The notes beneath the pieces are model-generated. The model saw only the letters and a program-made list of their open reading frames with translations, made no database searches and was not told the DNA's origin. This document shows, one piece after another, positions 18,358 through 27,279 of a stretch of DNA of 64,000 bases (its first letter is position 1; each line of letters opens with the position of its first letter). Source of the DNA: Leptolyngbya sp. SIO1E4 (lineage in GTDB: Bacteria > Cyanobacteriota > Cyanobacteriia > Phormidesmidales > Phormidesmidaceae); assembly GCA_010672825.2 (NCBI GenBank), contig JAAHFU020000003.1, positions 620,001-684,000 on the forward strand, read 5' to 3'. The translations under genes and the position numbers were made by a program.

Positions 18358-19947
18358 TTACACGGCGATCGCAGCGCCATCGCTACGGGGGTCACACCCA
18401 CCCTGATATTCCCCGGTCTCGGGGCAGCAGCGAATCATGTGGGCATGGCCCATCTTTTCGGTCCAGTCAGGGGCAGCCGTAACAGGGTGACCTCGCTCGG
18501 CAAGCGCTTGCCGGATCTCAGGTGAAATGCGCCCTTCTAAGGTGAGGCCCGTTGCCGTCTCCCCCCAAGTGCGCCCCCAAAGCCATCGGGGCTGATTAAT
18601 GGCCTGTTGCGGATCAAACTGAAAGTCAAGGGTTCGGGTCAGTAAGGCCAATTGAGTCTGGGGCTGCCCTTCTCCCCCCATGGTGCCGAAGACAAGATAG
18701 GGGTTACCCTCGGGCTGCAAAACCATCCCCGGCATGAGGGTATGGAAGGTGCGTTTGTGGGGCGCCAAAACATTGACATGGTTGGGGTTGAGTGAAAAGA
18801 AGGCCCCTCGATTTTGCAACGCAAAGCCCGTTCCTGGAACAACAACCGCAGTGCCAAAATCGAAATACAGGCTTTGAATCACCGAGACGGCATTCCCGTC
18901 ATCATCTACCACGGCTGTGTAGACGGTATCGCCGCCGATCCTGCCCGCCAGATAGGTTCCTGCTTTATCCAGTTGGATGAGAGGGCGGCGACGATCGCTA
19001 TAGGCCTTAGAGATGAGGTCTGAAATCGGAATCTCGACAAAGTTTGGATCGGTGAGCCAACGATCGCGATCGGCAAAGGCCAGTTTAGTGGCCTCAACCA
19101 TCAGGTGATAATAGTCAGCGGTGCCATGCCCGATGTGCTGTAGGTCAAACGGTTCAATTAAATTCAGCATTTGCAAAACCGTGAACCCCTGGGAATTAGG
19201 CGGCAGCTCAGCCACACGGTACCCCCGGTAGGCAATATCAATCGGGGTGACCCAGTCGCTGCGATGGGTTGCAAAATCTTGCCCAGTCAGAAGCCCGCCT
19301 ACTGAAGCTAAATAGTCAGCAATCTGGGTTGCGATCGCGCCCTGGTAAAAGACAGCAGCCCCTTCTGTTGCCACAGCCCGCAGCGTCTGCGCCAGGTCAG
19401 GGTTCGTTAGCAAATCGCCGGGGTTCGGAATATTGCCCTCGGGTAAGAAGGGGCAGGGATCGGGAGAATGCTGTCGAAAATAGGGGCGATCGCGCCGTGT
19501 CCAGTACGTTTGTGATGCGGTGGCCGGATACCCAGTCTCGGCCAAATCGATGGCAGGCTGCAACAGGCTGGCCCAGGCTAACCGCCCAAACTGCTGGTGG
19601 GCTTGGTGCCAGGAGTCGACTGCCCCCGGTACGGTGATTGCTGCCAAGGGGCCCCGCTGCGGAATTTCAGAATACCCCTGGCTGGCATAGAACGATGGGG
19701 TAGCCTGCGCAGCGGCTCGCCCCGATCCGTTAAGCCCTTTTAAGGCCCCCGTCTTCGCGTCGTAAATCAACCAAAAGGCATCGCCCCCAAGCCCTGTCAT
19801 ATGAGGATAGACAACCCCCAACGCTGCCTGGGTTGCGATCGCGGCATCCACAGCGTTGCCGCCCTGTCGCAAAATTCGCCCTCCGACCTGTGCAGCCAGC
19901 ACGTGGGGACAAACCACCATGCCTTGCCGCGATTTGATATCTGTCAT
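18358..19947 (-). CDS. ggt: Gamma-glutamyltransferase family protein
   Basis: About 529 residues of the Ntn-hydrolase GGT fold. The conserved start is GMVVCPHVLAAQVGGRILRQGGNAVDAAIA. The autocleavage region is GGDTVYTAVVDDDGNAVSVIQS, where a Thr becomes the N-terminal nucleophile of the small subunit. The C-terminal GTMGGEGQPQTQLALL is the usual oxyanion-side motif. It cleaves or transfers gamma-glutamyl groups, for example from glutathione. No signal peptide is seen, so a cytoplasmic form is likely. The start is set at the ATG at 19947, which has GGAAGAG upstream; a GTG at 20013 would add 22 residues. Confidence 0.88.
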   Translation of the reverse strand: MTDIKSRQGMVVCPHVLAAQVGGRILRQGGNAVDAAIATQAALGVVYPHMTGLGGDAFWLIYDAKTGALKGLNGSGRAAAQATPSFYASQGYSEIPQRGPLAAITVPGAVDSWHQAHQQFGRLAWASLLQPAIDLAETGYPATASQTYWTRRDRPYFRQHSPDPCPFLPEGNIPNPGDLLTNPDLAQTLRAVATEGAAVFYQGAIATQIADYLASVGGLLTGQDFATHRSDWVTPIDIAYRGYRVAELPPNSQGFTVLQMLNLIEPFDLQHIGHGTADYYHLMVEATKLAFADRDRWLTDPNFVEIPISDLISKAYSDRRRPLIQLDKAGTYLAGRIGGDTVYTAVVDDDGNAVSVIQSLYFDFGTAVVVPGTGFALQNRGAFFSLNPNHVNVLAPHKRTFHTLMPGMVLQPEGNPYLVFGTMGGEGQPQTQLALLTRTLDFQFDPQQAINQPRWLWGRTWGETATGLTLEGRISPEIRQALAERGHPVTAAPDWTEKMGHAHMIRCCPETGEYQGGCDPRSDGAAIAV

Positions 19948-20061
19948 CTCTGCTCTTCCATCATGTGGCCTATCGGTTGCCATGCATTGAGCGATGCGCG
20001 ATGGATTGGGCACACAACTGTAATATCATCGCCCAGACCCGAGGCAAAAAACAAAAAGGCA

Positions 20062-20090
20062 AAAAAATAGAGACGCTTCCGAGCGTCTCT
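20062..20090 (-). terminator. Rho-independent terminator of the OmpR-type regulator gene
   Basis: A perfect 9-bp stem AGAGACGCT / AGCGTCTCT (20069-20090) with a 4-nt loop is followed on the minus strand by a run of seven T. It lies 33 bp after the stop at 20124. It shares the AGAGACGC core with the hairpin at 10785. Confidence 0.85.
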
Positions 20091-20123
20091 GATGTTCAAT
20101 CCGTCAAAACCTGTCTCAAGGCA

Positions 20124-20885
20124 TTAGCCCAAGCGATAACCAAAGCCCCGTACCGTCTTCAAGTACTGGGGTTTGCCTGGATCTTCCTCCAGCTTTTCAC
20201 GAATCCAGCGGATGTGAACATCCACGGTTTTGTTATCGCCCATAAAATCATGTCCCCAGACCTTATCAATAATTTGGTCTCGCGACCAGACTCGTCGGGG
20301 TTGACTCATAAACAGCTCTAAAATTCGAAACTCTTTAGGAGATAGGCTGAGTTCCTCACCCTTTAGGAAAACTCGACACTCTTTAGGGTTCAGAACTATC
20401 TCTTGGAATCGCATCACCGGGTCAGGCTCTTGCTGCCCTACCCCGCGCTGGCGACGCATGAGGGCGCGACATCGAGCAATCAGCTCACGCATCCCAAAGG
20501 GCTTGGTCAGGTAGTCATCAGCACCCACCTCAAGTCCGACAACGCGATCCGTTTCTGTGCTCTTAGCACTCAAAATCAGTATCGGAACCTCAATACCCTG
20601 GTGACGCACAAGGCGACACAGATCCAGACCATTCATTCCCGGCAGCATTAAATCAAGAATAATCAGGTTGATATCAGGCAGAACCCTGAACGAGGTATTC
20701 TTCGTGCCGCCCAACATATCAAGGGCAGAGAGCCCATCTGCGGCAACCAGGATTTCAAACCCCTCTTCCGCAAGCGCCAAACCAACCGTCTCTCGTATCA
20801 GTTCTTCGTCTTCAACGATCAGCACCCGGCCTAACCCAACACGAACGCCCTTCTGATAGGCAGACGACAACGCTAGAGATGACAT
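20124..20885 (-). CDS. OmpR/PhoB-type response regulator
   Basis: 253 residues. A receiver domain starts near residue 19 (GRVLIVEDEELIRETVG), with phosphoacceptor Asp in LIILDLMLPGMNGLDL, the switch segment ILILSAKSTETD, and Lys in DDYLTKPFGMREL. A winged-helix DNA-binding domain follows (about residues 155-253), with ELSLSPKEFRILELFMSQP and the recognition region KTVDVHIRWIREKLEEDPGKP, ending YLKTVRGFGYRLG. It should bind direct-repeat promoters when phosphorylated. It looks PhoB-like, but the exact orthologue cannot be fixed by eye. No sensor kinase is adjacent. A canonical terminator follows. Confidence 0.9.
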   Translation of the reverse strand: MSSLALSSAYQKGVRVGLGRVLIVEDEELIRETVGLALAEEGFEILVAADGLSALDMLGGTKNTSFRVLPDINLIILDLMLPGMNGLDLCRLVRHQGIEVPILILSAKSTETDRVVGLEVGADDYLTKPFGMRELIARCRALMRRQRGVGQQEPDPVMRFQEIVLNPKECRVFLKGEELSLSPKEFRILELFMSQPRRVWSRDQIIDKVWGHDFMGDNKTVDVHIRWIREKLEEDPGKPQYLKTVRGFGYRLG

Positions 20886-21958
20886 AGGAAGCGAACCGGC
20901 TTATTACACCGTGATCTTATCAGTCTGTACAGTCTTTTAAACCACGAATAACCTTAAGATTTGCCCGGATCGTCACAATCTTGAAAAATTCGCTGACTGA
21001 GCCCCTGCAATCGCAGAGGTTGCGATCTCGGATAACAATTCAACATTCCATGAGGCCGCGTTGAGGCGTCAGCGCAAACAATATGAGATGGGTATTCAGC
21101 AGGCCACTCCCAGAGGACAAAGGCTGGATTAATTCACTATTCACTTCAATTAACATGAGCCAAAACGAATAAAATACCCCGTAAACGAGCCCCATTTTGA
21201 CTGCTCCATTTCTTCAAATCAATTCAAAAAATAGATTTCGGTTCTCTGCGATACTTCAAACAGCTTCTTGAATCAGAAGACCAGAGAGAAGCCAAAAAGT
21301 AAATTCAGCATCAAAAATAATTGTATAAAGCCAAAAAACAGTCAAACTTATTCAAGGATGAATTCTACTAAAAGACATTCTTTTCTATACAGTTTTAAGC
21401 GAGATGATCCCTCTGAAATTCGGCCATTTATTAAACCTGGGTTAACCCTTTAGGAAATGAACAACCCATTTGGGATAACTCAAAACCATTCTGATCAGCC
21501 TGCTAGATTAAGTCTAGAGAAGTAATGTTTTCATGGCTTTAATTCCAAGGTTTTAAGGAAAATTGCCGCAAAACACACGGGATCGCAGCCTCTCTGACGA
21601 TCTTGTCACTATGGTTACTCGAGAAGGATCCAAGTTTTTCGTGACTAAAGGATTGTTCAGCTTAAACATTTTTTAGCTATCTAGCTGGAGAGTGTCGAGT
21701 ATCGTTATCGGTACTCGGGCTGTTTCAATTAGAATATTTTATACGATGAGTAAATATCAATAATGTCCGCATTTGCAACGACAAACACGGACATCAAACC
21801 AACTTGATGTATCTTTTATTGACTTCAAGGGCAAACCCATTTCTCTAAGAGAAGTGAGAGAAAGTCTTTGGTGAGCCCCCGGCGGCAAACTATAGGCTCA
21901 CCATTGCCGGGGTGCTAATGGATACGGATTTTGTGGGCTTTATCTGCGAGCAACTGGA
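20886..21958. other. 1.07-kb AT-rich spacer between regulator gene and leuS
   Basis: This is the largest gene-free stretch in the window and clearly more AT-rich than its surroundings between about 21.15 and 21.8 kb. A 61-codon ORF at 21268 (Lys/Asn/Ser-rich, no family resemblance) is not convincing. Visible structure includes an inverted repeat CGAGTA / TACTCG near 21695-21720 and the hairpin cluster at 21870-21912. The spacer must contain the regulator promoter on the minus strand and the 3' end of the leuS transcript. Confidence 0.5.
21870..21912. ncRNA. Candidate structured RNA / pseudoknot next to leuS
   Basis: GGTGAGCC (21870-21877) pairs with GGCTCACC (21895-21902), an 8-bp stem. CCCCGGC in its loop (21877-21883) is the exact complement of GCCGGGG (21906-21912) outside the stem, as in an H-type pseudoknot or a two-state switch. 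No T-run follows on either strand. The strand and role are unknown. Confidence 0.35.
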
Positions 21959-24556
21959 TTAGGAACCCACTACAAAATTGACCAGCTTCCCTGGGACAAC
22001 AATCACTTTCTTGATATCTTTGCCCTCAAGATACCGTTGCCCGACCTCTGACTCGCGCGCATATTTTTCCAATGCAGCTTTATCGGAAGCGGCAGGCACG
22101 CTGATCGTGCCTCGGGTTTTACCCATAATCTGAATCACCAGGGTGATCTCATCCGCTACCAGAGCGGCCTCATCTAGCAGTGGCCAGGGCTGACGATGAA
22201 TGGAATCAGCATGATCCAGCCGTTGCCAGAGTTCTTCTGCAATATGGGGGGCAAAGGGGGCCAACAGCTTCACTAGGGTGTTGATACCTTCTGCATACAC
22301 TGGGGAATCTGTGCACTTAGCATCGCTGAGGGCATTACTGAGTTTCATCAGTTCTGACACCGCCGTGTTGAACTGATAATCTCCTTCAATATCTTCGCTG
22401 ATTTCCTTGATGGCCGTATGAATGGCCCGCCGTAAATCTTTCTCCGCCTTGGATAGTGAGTTTGGTAAGGGGGCAGGGTTTTGTGCACCTATCGCAGAGG
22501 GTTCGGCAAACTCAGTGACAATGCGCCACACTCGGTTCAAAAAGCGATATTGCCCTTCGACGTCTGCATCATCCCATTCCAGATCTTTCTCTGGAGGGGC
22601 TTTGAACAGAATAAACATGCGGGCAGTGTCGGCACCGTATTTGTTAATCACATCGCCAGGGGCCACCCCATTGCCTTTTGATTTAGACATTGTGGCGTAG
22701 AGCCGCTGCAGGGGCTCACCCGTTTCAGGATCCCGAGGATCCTGAGGATCTTTCACCCGATCAGAGGGAACCCACTTATCTTTTCCTCCCTTGTTGGGGT
22801 TTAGGTACGTCAGCCCCTGTACCATGCCCTGGGTGAGCAGGCGACTGAAGGGTTCGTCGCAGGTGAGCAAACCGCGATCGCGCAACACCTTGGTGAAGAA
22901 GCGAGAATACAGCAGGTGTAAAATTGCATGCTCAATCCCGCCTACATACTGATCAACTGGTAACCAGTCATTAGCCTTAGCGGAATCAAAAATTTTGTCT
23001 TCATTGCGAGCATCGACAAAGCGCAGAAAATACCAGGATGAATCAATAAAGGTATCCATGGTGTCAGTTTCCCGCTTAGCCGGTTCACCGCAGGTGGGGC
23101 AAGGCACATTCACCCAATCCCCAAGCTGGGCCAGGGGCGAAGCTCCCCGACCGCTGAATTCCACATCTTGGGGTAACTCAACCGGAAGCTGATCGTCAGG
23201 TACAGGCACAATGCCGCAGCTGGGACAATGCACCACGGGAATCGGCACGCCCCAGTAGCGCTGGCGAGAAATTAACCAGTCTCGCAGGCGATAGTTTACT
23301 TCACCTTGGCCTTTACCCTCTGCTTCCAGCCATTGAATCGCGGCAGCTACGCTCTGACCTTCCCCCTTGCCTGCTGGCACCCCGTTGAGGGGGCCAGAAT
23401 TCACCATTACCCCATCATGGGGCCAAGCGTCTGTCAGGCTATCTCCCTCAATGGTTTGATCGGGGGGCTGCACCACCACCTTGACGGCTAAGCCAAACTT
23501 ACGGGCAAAGTCGAGATCTCGCTGATCATGGGCCGGAACCGCCATAATGGCCCCCGTCCCGTAGCCCATCAACACGTAGTCTGCAATCCAAATGGGCACC
23601 TTTTCTCCGTTGACCGGGTTAAGGGCATAACTCCCTGTCCAAACCCCATTTTTCTCTTTATCGTCGGCGGTGCGATCAATTTCACTTTTGGCTGCAGCTT
23701 CTGACTGGTAGGTTTTAACCACCTCAGACTGCCCCGGCGTTGTTAACGTTTCAACCAAGGGATGCTCGGGCGACAGCACCATAAATGTTGCCCCCCACAG
23801 CGTATCGGGGCGAGTGGTGAAGACGGGCAGCTCGTCACCCGCTTCAGTGGTGAAAACAACCTGTGCCCCAGTGGACTTGCCAATCCAGTTTTCTTGCATG
23901 AGCCGCACCCGTTCAGGCCAGCCAGGCAGCTTATCTAAGTCTTGTAAAAGCTCTTCGGCGTAGTCGGTAATTTTCAAAAACCATTGGCGCAGTAGCTTGC
24001 GCTCAACCTTGGCCCCCGATCGCCACGATCGCCCATCGCTATCGACCTGTTCGTTGGCGAGAACGGTCTGATCAACCGGATCCCAGTTCACCGCAGCTTC
24101 TCTTTGGTAGGCCAGCCCCGCCTGCAAAAACTGAATGAAACTCCATTGAGTCCATTTGTAATAGTCTGGCGAGCAGGTTGCAACTTCACGATCCCAGTCG
24201 TAGGAAAGCCCCAGCTGTTTAAGCTGTGCCTTCATCTGCTCAATGTTTTGGTAAGTCCATTTAGCGGGATGGATGCCGCGATCAATGGCAGCATTTTCGG
24301 CAGGCAGGCCAAAGGCATCCCACCCCATAGGATGCAGCACGCGATAGCCTTGCATGCGACGCACTCGAGCAATCACATCCGTAATGGTATAGTTGCGCAC
24401 GTGGCCCATGTGCAGGTTACCAGAGGGATAGGGAAACATCGACAGGGCATAAAACTTAGGCTGGTCAGCCTTTTCCCCGGTCTGATCAAGCCCTTGCTGA
24501 GCCCAGTATTCCTGCCACTTCCCTTCGATCGCTGCGGGAGTATACTTGTCCGCCAC
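21959..24556 (-). CDS. leuS: Leucyl-tRNA synthetase
   Basis: 865 residues, full length for bacterial LeuRS. It charges tRNA-Leu with leucine. The class I HIGH motif appears as [14 protein letters not shown] near residue 43. The CP1 editing domain spans roughly residues 225-415 ([21 protein letters not shown], then [16 protein letters not shown] with the editing Asp). The KMSKS loop is [16 protein letters not shown]. The C-terminal anticodon-binding and tail domains are present. The start is GTG at 24556 with AGAGGAG upstream, giving [18 protein letters not shown]. It is transcribed away from the hypothetical gene at 24937. Confidence 0.97.
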   Translation of the reverse strand: MADKYTPAAIEGKWQEYWAQQGLDQTGEKADQPKFYALSMFPYPSGNLHMGHVRNYTITDVIARVRRMQGYRVLHPMGWDAFGLPAENAAIDRGIHPAKWTYQNIEQMKAQLKQLGLSYDWDREVATCSPDYYKWTQWSFIQFLQAGLAYQREAAVNWDPVDQTVLANEQVDSDGRSWRSGAKVERKLLRQWFLKITDYAEELLQDLDKLPGWPERVRLMQENWIGKSTGAQVVFTTEAGDELPVFTTRPDTLWGATFMVLSPEHPLVETLTTPGQSEVVKTYQSEAAAKSEIDRTADDKEKNGVWTGSYALNPVNGEKVPIWIADYVLMGYGTGAIMAVPAHDQRDLDFARKFGLAVKVVVQPPDQTIEGDSLTDAWPHDGVMVNSGPLNGVPAGKGEGQSVAAAIQWLEAEGKGQGEVNYRLRDWLISRQRYWGVPIPVVHCPSCGIVPVPDDQLPVELPQDVEFSGRGASPLAQLGDWVNVPCPTCGEPAKRETDTMDTFIDSSWYFLRFVDARNEDKIFDSAKANDWLPVDQYVGGIEHAILHLLYSRFFTKVLRDRGLLTCDEPFSRLLTQGMVQGLTYLNPNKGGKDKWVPSDRVKDPQDPRDPETGEPLQRLYATMSKSKGNGVAPGDVINKYGADTARMFILFKAPPEKDLEWDDADVEGQYRFLNRVWRIVTEFAEPSAIGAQNPAPLPNSLSKAEKDLRRAIHTAIKEISEDIEGDYQFNTAVSELMKLSNALSDAKCTDSPVYAEGINTLVKLLAPFAPHIAEELWQRLDHADSIHRQPWPLLDEAALVADEITLVIQIMGKTRGTISVPAASDKAALEKYARESEVGQRYLEGKDIKKVIVVPGKLVNFVVGS

Positions 24557-24936
24557 GTCCGGAACTCCTCTGTGTCTATTGCTGTTTGCTTAACTACACA
24601 ATACTAAAGGGTTGTTTCCAGGTCGGGGAATTCTCTAGTAAGAAAACTCATATTTCATCCGCTATCGCTCTATCTTTACCCTAGAGGGATTGATCTTCAC
24701 CCTAGGGATATTGCGTTTTTCGAATAACCCCAAAGTTTGTTAAGGTAGCTGGCTCATGTTTTGGACTTCTGACTTTAACTGAACTGTAGAGTCATTAACT
24801 GAACTGTAGCGCCATTTAATATTGGTGATGATCCACCAGCAGCTTGAGGTTGCCTCTAGCTCCACGGCTGTCGAGGGGTGCAGCTAAAGCCTATTCGACA
24901 GTTTTGTTTATTAGCATTGACGCAAGGGTGGGAAAG
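24557..24936. other. Spacer upstream of leuS
   Basis: A 380-bp divergent spacer holding the leuS promoter on one strand and that of the hypothetical gene on the other. TAACTGAACTGTAG occurs twice, 20 bp apart, near 24777-24810. No gene or RNA is recognised. Confidence 0.4.
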
Positions 24937-25827
24937 ATGATTGCGGCAGATCTCACGCAGATTGGGGATGAGATTCCGAGCCTTGATAAAAACCAGATTC
25001 AGCTGGCACTAGCGGTTGCCAATGTAGGAATGCTGCAGTCTTTGCTGGTGAGTTGCACCCCTGCGATCGCCCAGCCCCATCAGATTGGGCAGTTGCGCGT
25101 CTCCATTGGCACCCCTGCAGGCACCGAAGGGCTAGACAACATTGATGCCGTTGTGGAATATGAGCATCTGTGGTGCGTGCTCTCCGAAGGGGCCCCCACT
25201 GGAGACCAACCCTACAGGCAAGACTATCAGTATCTGACCCGGTGTCAGTCTGACCTCAAAACACTGGCATGGCGGGTGAACTTATCAGATGCGATCGCAT
25301 TGTTGAGTCACGGGGGTTTTCAAGAGGAACATATCCAGCGGATTTTGCAGCTGCCCTGGGATGGGTGGCATCGCTCTTGGTGGGATACCTTTGACGCCCA
25401 AGGGCAGCTAGGAATGCCCTTCCAGCGCTGGTTCAGGACGCGTTGCTACAGTGACGGCACCTATACGCTGCAATATCGCGACTATTACCCCCAGGATGCC
25501 CCCCCTTGTTTTCGAGGCATCTGGCAGCAAGTGCCGATTATGATTACCCACTCGGGCCGTCAGTTCGGTGAAATTTTGACTGGCTTCCGAAAGGCCCGGC
25601 ACGTCTTAAAAGCACAGCGGTGTTTGCTGCTGGCAGATGACCTCACTGACCTAGAAGCAGAAGGCTATATGCGTCAGGGCGTCAGCCTGTATCTTTTGAC
25701 CCAATCAATGCTGGCAGACCAGATTTTGTGTCACCAGTGCGATCGCAAGCTCTGCCCTATGCGAAATTGCCAGGATGCGCCTGTCATTAGCTGTCGAGAC
25801 TATACTCCCATGCCTTATCACGACTAA
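24937..25827 (+). CDS. Hypothetical protein with Cys-rich C-terminus
   Basis: 296 residues; I do not recognise the family. The start is set at the ATG at 24937, which has GGGTGGGAAAG directly upstream; a TTG at 24844 would add 31 residues. The middle is Trp- and aromatic-rich (DGWHRSWWDTFDAQGQLGMPFQRWFRTRCYSDGTY spans about residues 149-183). The last 40 residues contain CHQCDRKLCPMRNC plus one further Cys, resembling a zinc-binding or redox cluster. There is no signal peptide or membrane segment. Enzymatic function cannot be inferred. The neighbours, leuS (divergent) and a small membrane protein (convergent), give no pathway clue. Confidence 0.6.
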   Translation: MIAADLTQIGDEIPSLDKNQIQLALAVANVGMLQSLLVSCTPAIAQPHQIGQLRVSIGTPAGTEGLDNIDAVVEYEHLWCVLSEGAPTGDQPYRQDYQYLTRCQSDLKTLAWRVNLSDAIALLSHGGFQEEHIQRILQLPWDGWHRSWWDTFDAQGQLGMPFQRWFRTRCYSDGTYTLQYRDYYPQDAPPCFRGIWQQVPIMITHSGRQFGEILTGFRKARHVLKAQRCLLLADDLTDLEAEGYMRQGVSLYLLTQSMLADQILCHQCDRKLCPMRNCQDAPVISCRDYTPMPYHD

Positions 25828-25846
25828 CGGTGCGACTCCGGCAACC

Positions 25847-26131
25847 TTACCGACGAGGAGGCGTTTCACGGCGAGACGACAGCTCAATGATAGGCATTAC
25901 AGGTCGTGATGTTTGATCAGGCAAGTAGCGGATGGGCGATTGCTCTGGGAATTCAACCGGGCGACGATATTTTTGCCAGCCGCGCAGCGCGATCGTGCCG
26001 CTAACAACTAATACCCCCAGAAACGCCAGCATTGCCTGCCCCTCTAGCATCCCTAGGAAAATATTCATCGCTCCGGCAGTCACGATGGTGCTAGTAACAG
26101 GTTCCTTTCTAAATAATCGCTTGATGGACAC
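25847..26131 (-). CDS. Small membrane protein, unknown function
   Basis: About 94 residues from a GTG at 26131 (VSIKRLFRKEPVTS). A TTG at 26221 would give 124 residues, but the extra segment looks non-coding. One or two hydrophobic segments (IVTAGAMNIFLGMLEGQAMLAFLGVLVVSGTIAL) are followed by a basic, Pro-rich cytoplasmic tail ending SSRRETPPRR. There is no recognised domain. It lies downstream of the hli gene on the same strand, about 200 bp away, so co-expression with a light-stress protein is possible but unproven. Confidence 0.5.
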   Translation of the reverse strand: MSIKRLFRKEPVTSTIVTAGAMNIFLGMLEGQAMLAFLGVLVVSGTIALRGWQKYRRPVEFPEQSPIRYLPDQTSRPVMPIIELSSRRETPPRR

Positions 26132-26331
26132 AGGTAACGGTTGGCTTGTGACAACAAAAGAGCAATCGAGTGCTGACTTGGCAGCTAGTTCAAAGTAGCC
26201 TAGGCAAACATGTTTTGCCAAAACTCAGGACTCTACCCCCAGGGTAGAACTGGTAGAGGGCACCGGGGAGGCCGTTGGGCCAGATTGTTAGGGGGCATAT
26301 TCGCCTTAGTCACCCCCCAGTGAGCGGCCAA

Positions 26332-26502
26332 TCAGACTAACCCTAGCCAGGTCAGCACCCCTTTCCCTGTGAAATACTCGATCGCAATGATCAACACAAA
26401 TCCCACCATAGCGGCCCGACCATTGAGGCGTTCTGCATAAGCTGAGAACCCAGCCTTGGGGCGTTCGATTTTGGGGACAACAGTGGGTTCTAAGTTAGCC
26501 AT
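26332..26502 (-). CDS. hli: High-light-inducible protein (one-helix Chl a/b-binding-like)
   Basis: 56 residues, shorter than most ORF cut-offs. The single membrane helix carries the Hlip signature ERLNGRAAMVGFVLIIAIEY, in which Glu, Asn/Arg and the following small residues form the chlorophyll-binding LHC motif. It ends FTGKGVLTWLGLV. Hlips bind chlorophyll and carotenoid in thylakoids and protect photosystem II assembly and chlorophyll handling under high light or nutrient stress. The ATG at 26502 gives MANLEPTVVPKIERPKAGF. A perfect 8-bp inverted repeat lies 13 bp upstream of the start. The gene also marks the host as an oxygenic cyanobacterium. Confidence 0.93.
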   Translation of the reverse strand: MANLEPTVVPKIERPKAGFSAYAERLNGRAAMVGFVLIIAIEYFTGKGVLTWLGLV

Positions 26503-26514
26503 AAACCTGTTCTG

Positions 26515-26535
26515 AATGCATAAAGAATATGCATT
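26515..26535 (-). promoter_or_regulatory. Inverted repeat upstream of hli
   Basis: AATGCATA (26515-26522) and TATGCATT (26528-26535) form a perfect 8-bp inverted repeat with a 5-bp spacer, 13 bp upstream of the hli start. It could be an operator or a 5'-UTR hairpin. It does not resemble the tandem HLR1 motif bound by RpaB. Confidence 0.45.
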
Positions 26536-26675
26536 GATTGTCTAAAGCTCTGGGCCAAACGTCAATTTCGGATCCCCGAAACTTCCCGAAACGGTTGCAA
26601 GCTGGCTTGGGTAAAGGGCATACAGCGGTTTCTATGTAGATAAGGCACACCCGATTGCAAAGGGCAGAAGGATGA

Positions 26676-27215
26676 ATGAAAAGCTTAATTAAAGGATGGT
26701 TTAGTTATCTGGACTGTTTTAACACGAATGTAAACTGCCACAGACATTGGGTCAGCACCGGTGTCGTCATCCTGATAGGAAGCTTCGGGGTAGCAGGCTG
26801 TTTGCCCCTAGGCGTATTTGAATCAGCTTCAGAACACCAGCAAGTGAGCGATCTGACGGAGGTTAAAGCAGCCCTCACCACCCTGAACCGGGCTCAGCAG
26901 GCTTACTACATTGAAACAGGCACGTTTGCCCCAACGTTAGAGGACTTACAGATCGGACTCCCAGAAGAAATCGGGTTCTATAAACTGGAGATCGCAACGG
27001 CAGATGATCAAAAAGCCATCATGACGGCTAAAACGCCATCCTACAAGCAGCCCAACTTCTCGGCTGGGACATTTTTCGTCGCTACGCCAGAGCCTCGGAC
27101 AATTACAATTCTGTGTGAGGGAGAAACGTTTTCTGAAAATCCGCCACCGGTGCCGCAATTAGACGGGGATACACTTGTGTGTTCTGGGGAAACTAGCGCC
27201 CAGTCTCGTGAGTAA
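26676..27215 (+). CDS. Type IV pilin-like G/H domain lipoprotein
   Basis: 179 residues. A basic N-terminus and hydrophobic segment (about residues 26-43) end in GVAGC, a candidate lipobox. Then comes a pilin-like G/H globular region (VKAALTTLNRAQQAYYIETGTFAPTLEDLQIGLPEEIGFYKLEIA), the pattern found in cyanobacterial type IV pilin-like G/H proteins. Two further Cys (LCEGE and LVCSGE) may form a disulfide. The N-terminus is not a classical prepilin cleavage site, so it is more likely a surface or periplasmic lipoprotein than a pilus subunit. No pil genes are nearby. Confidence 0.75.
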   Translation: MKSLIKGWFSYLDCFNTNVNCHRHWVSTGVVILIGSFGVAGCLPLGVFESASEHQQVSDLTEVKAALTTLNRAQQAYYIETGTFAPTLEDLQIGLPEEIGFYKLEIATADDQKAIMTAKTPSYKQPNFSAGTFFVATPEPRTITILCEGETFSENPPPVPQLDGDTLVCSGETSAQSRE

Positions 27216-27279
27216 AGCTGCTAGGCAACCACTGAGCCTACGCTTTATCCTAATGAAGGGACTGTAATCGGAGAATAGG

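Noticed and set aside
21268-21453. 61-codon Lys/Asn-rich ORF
   Set aside because: AT-rich non-coding sequence often yields such ORFs; no start signal or family resemblance.
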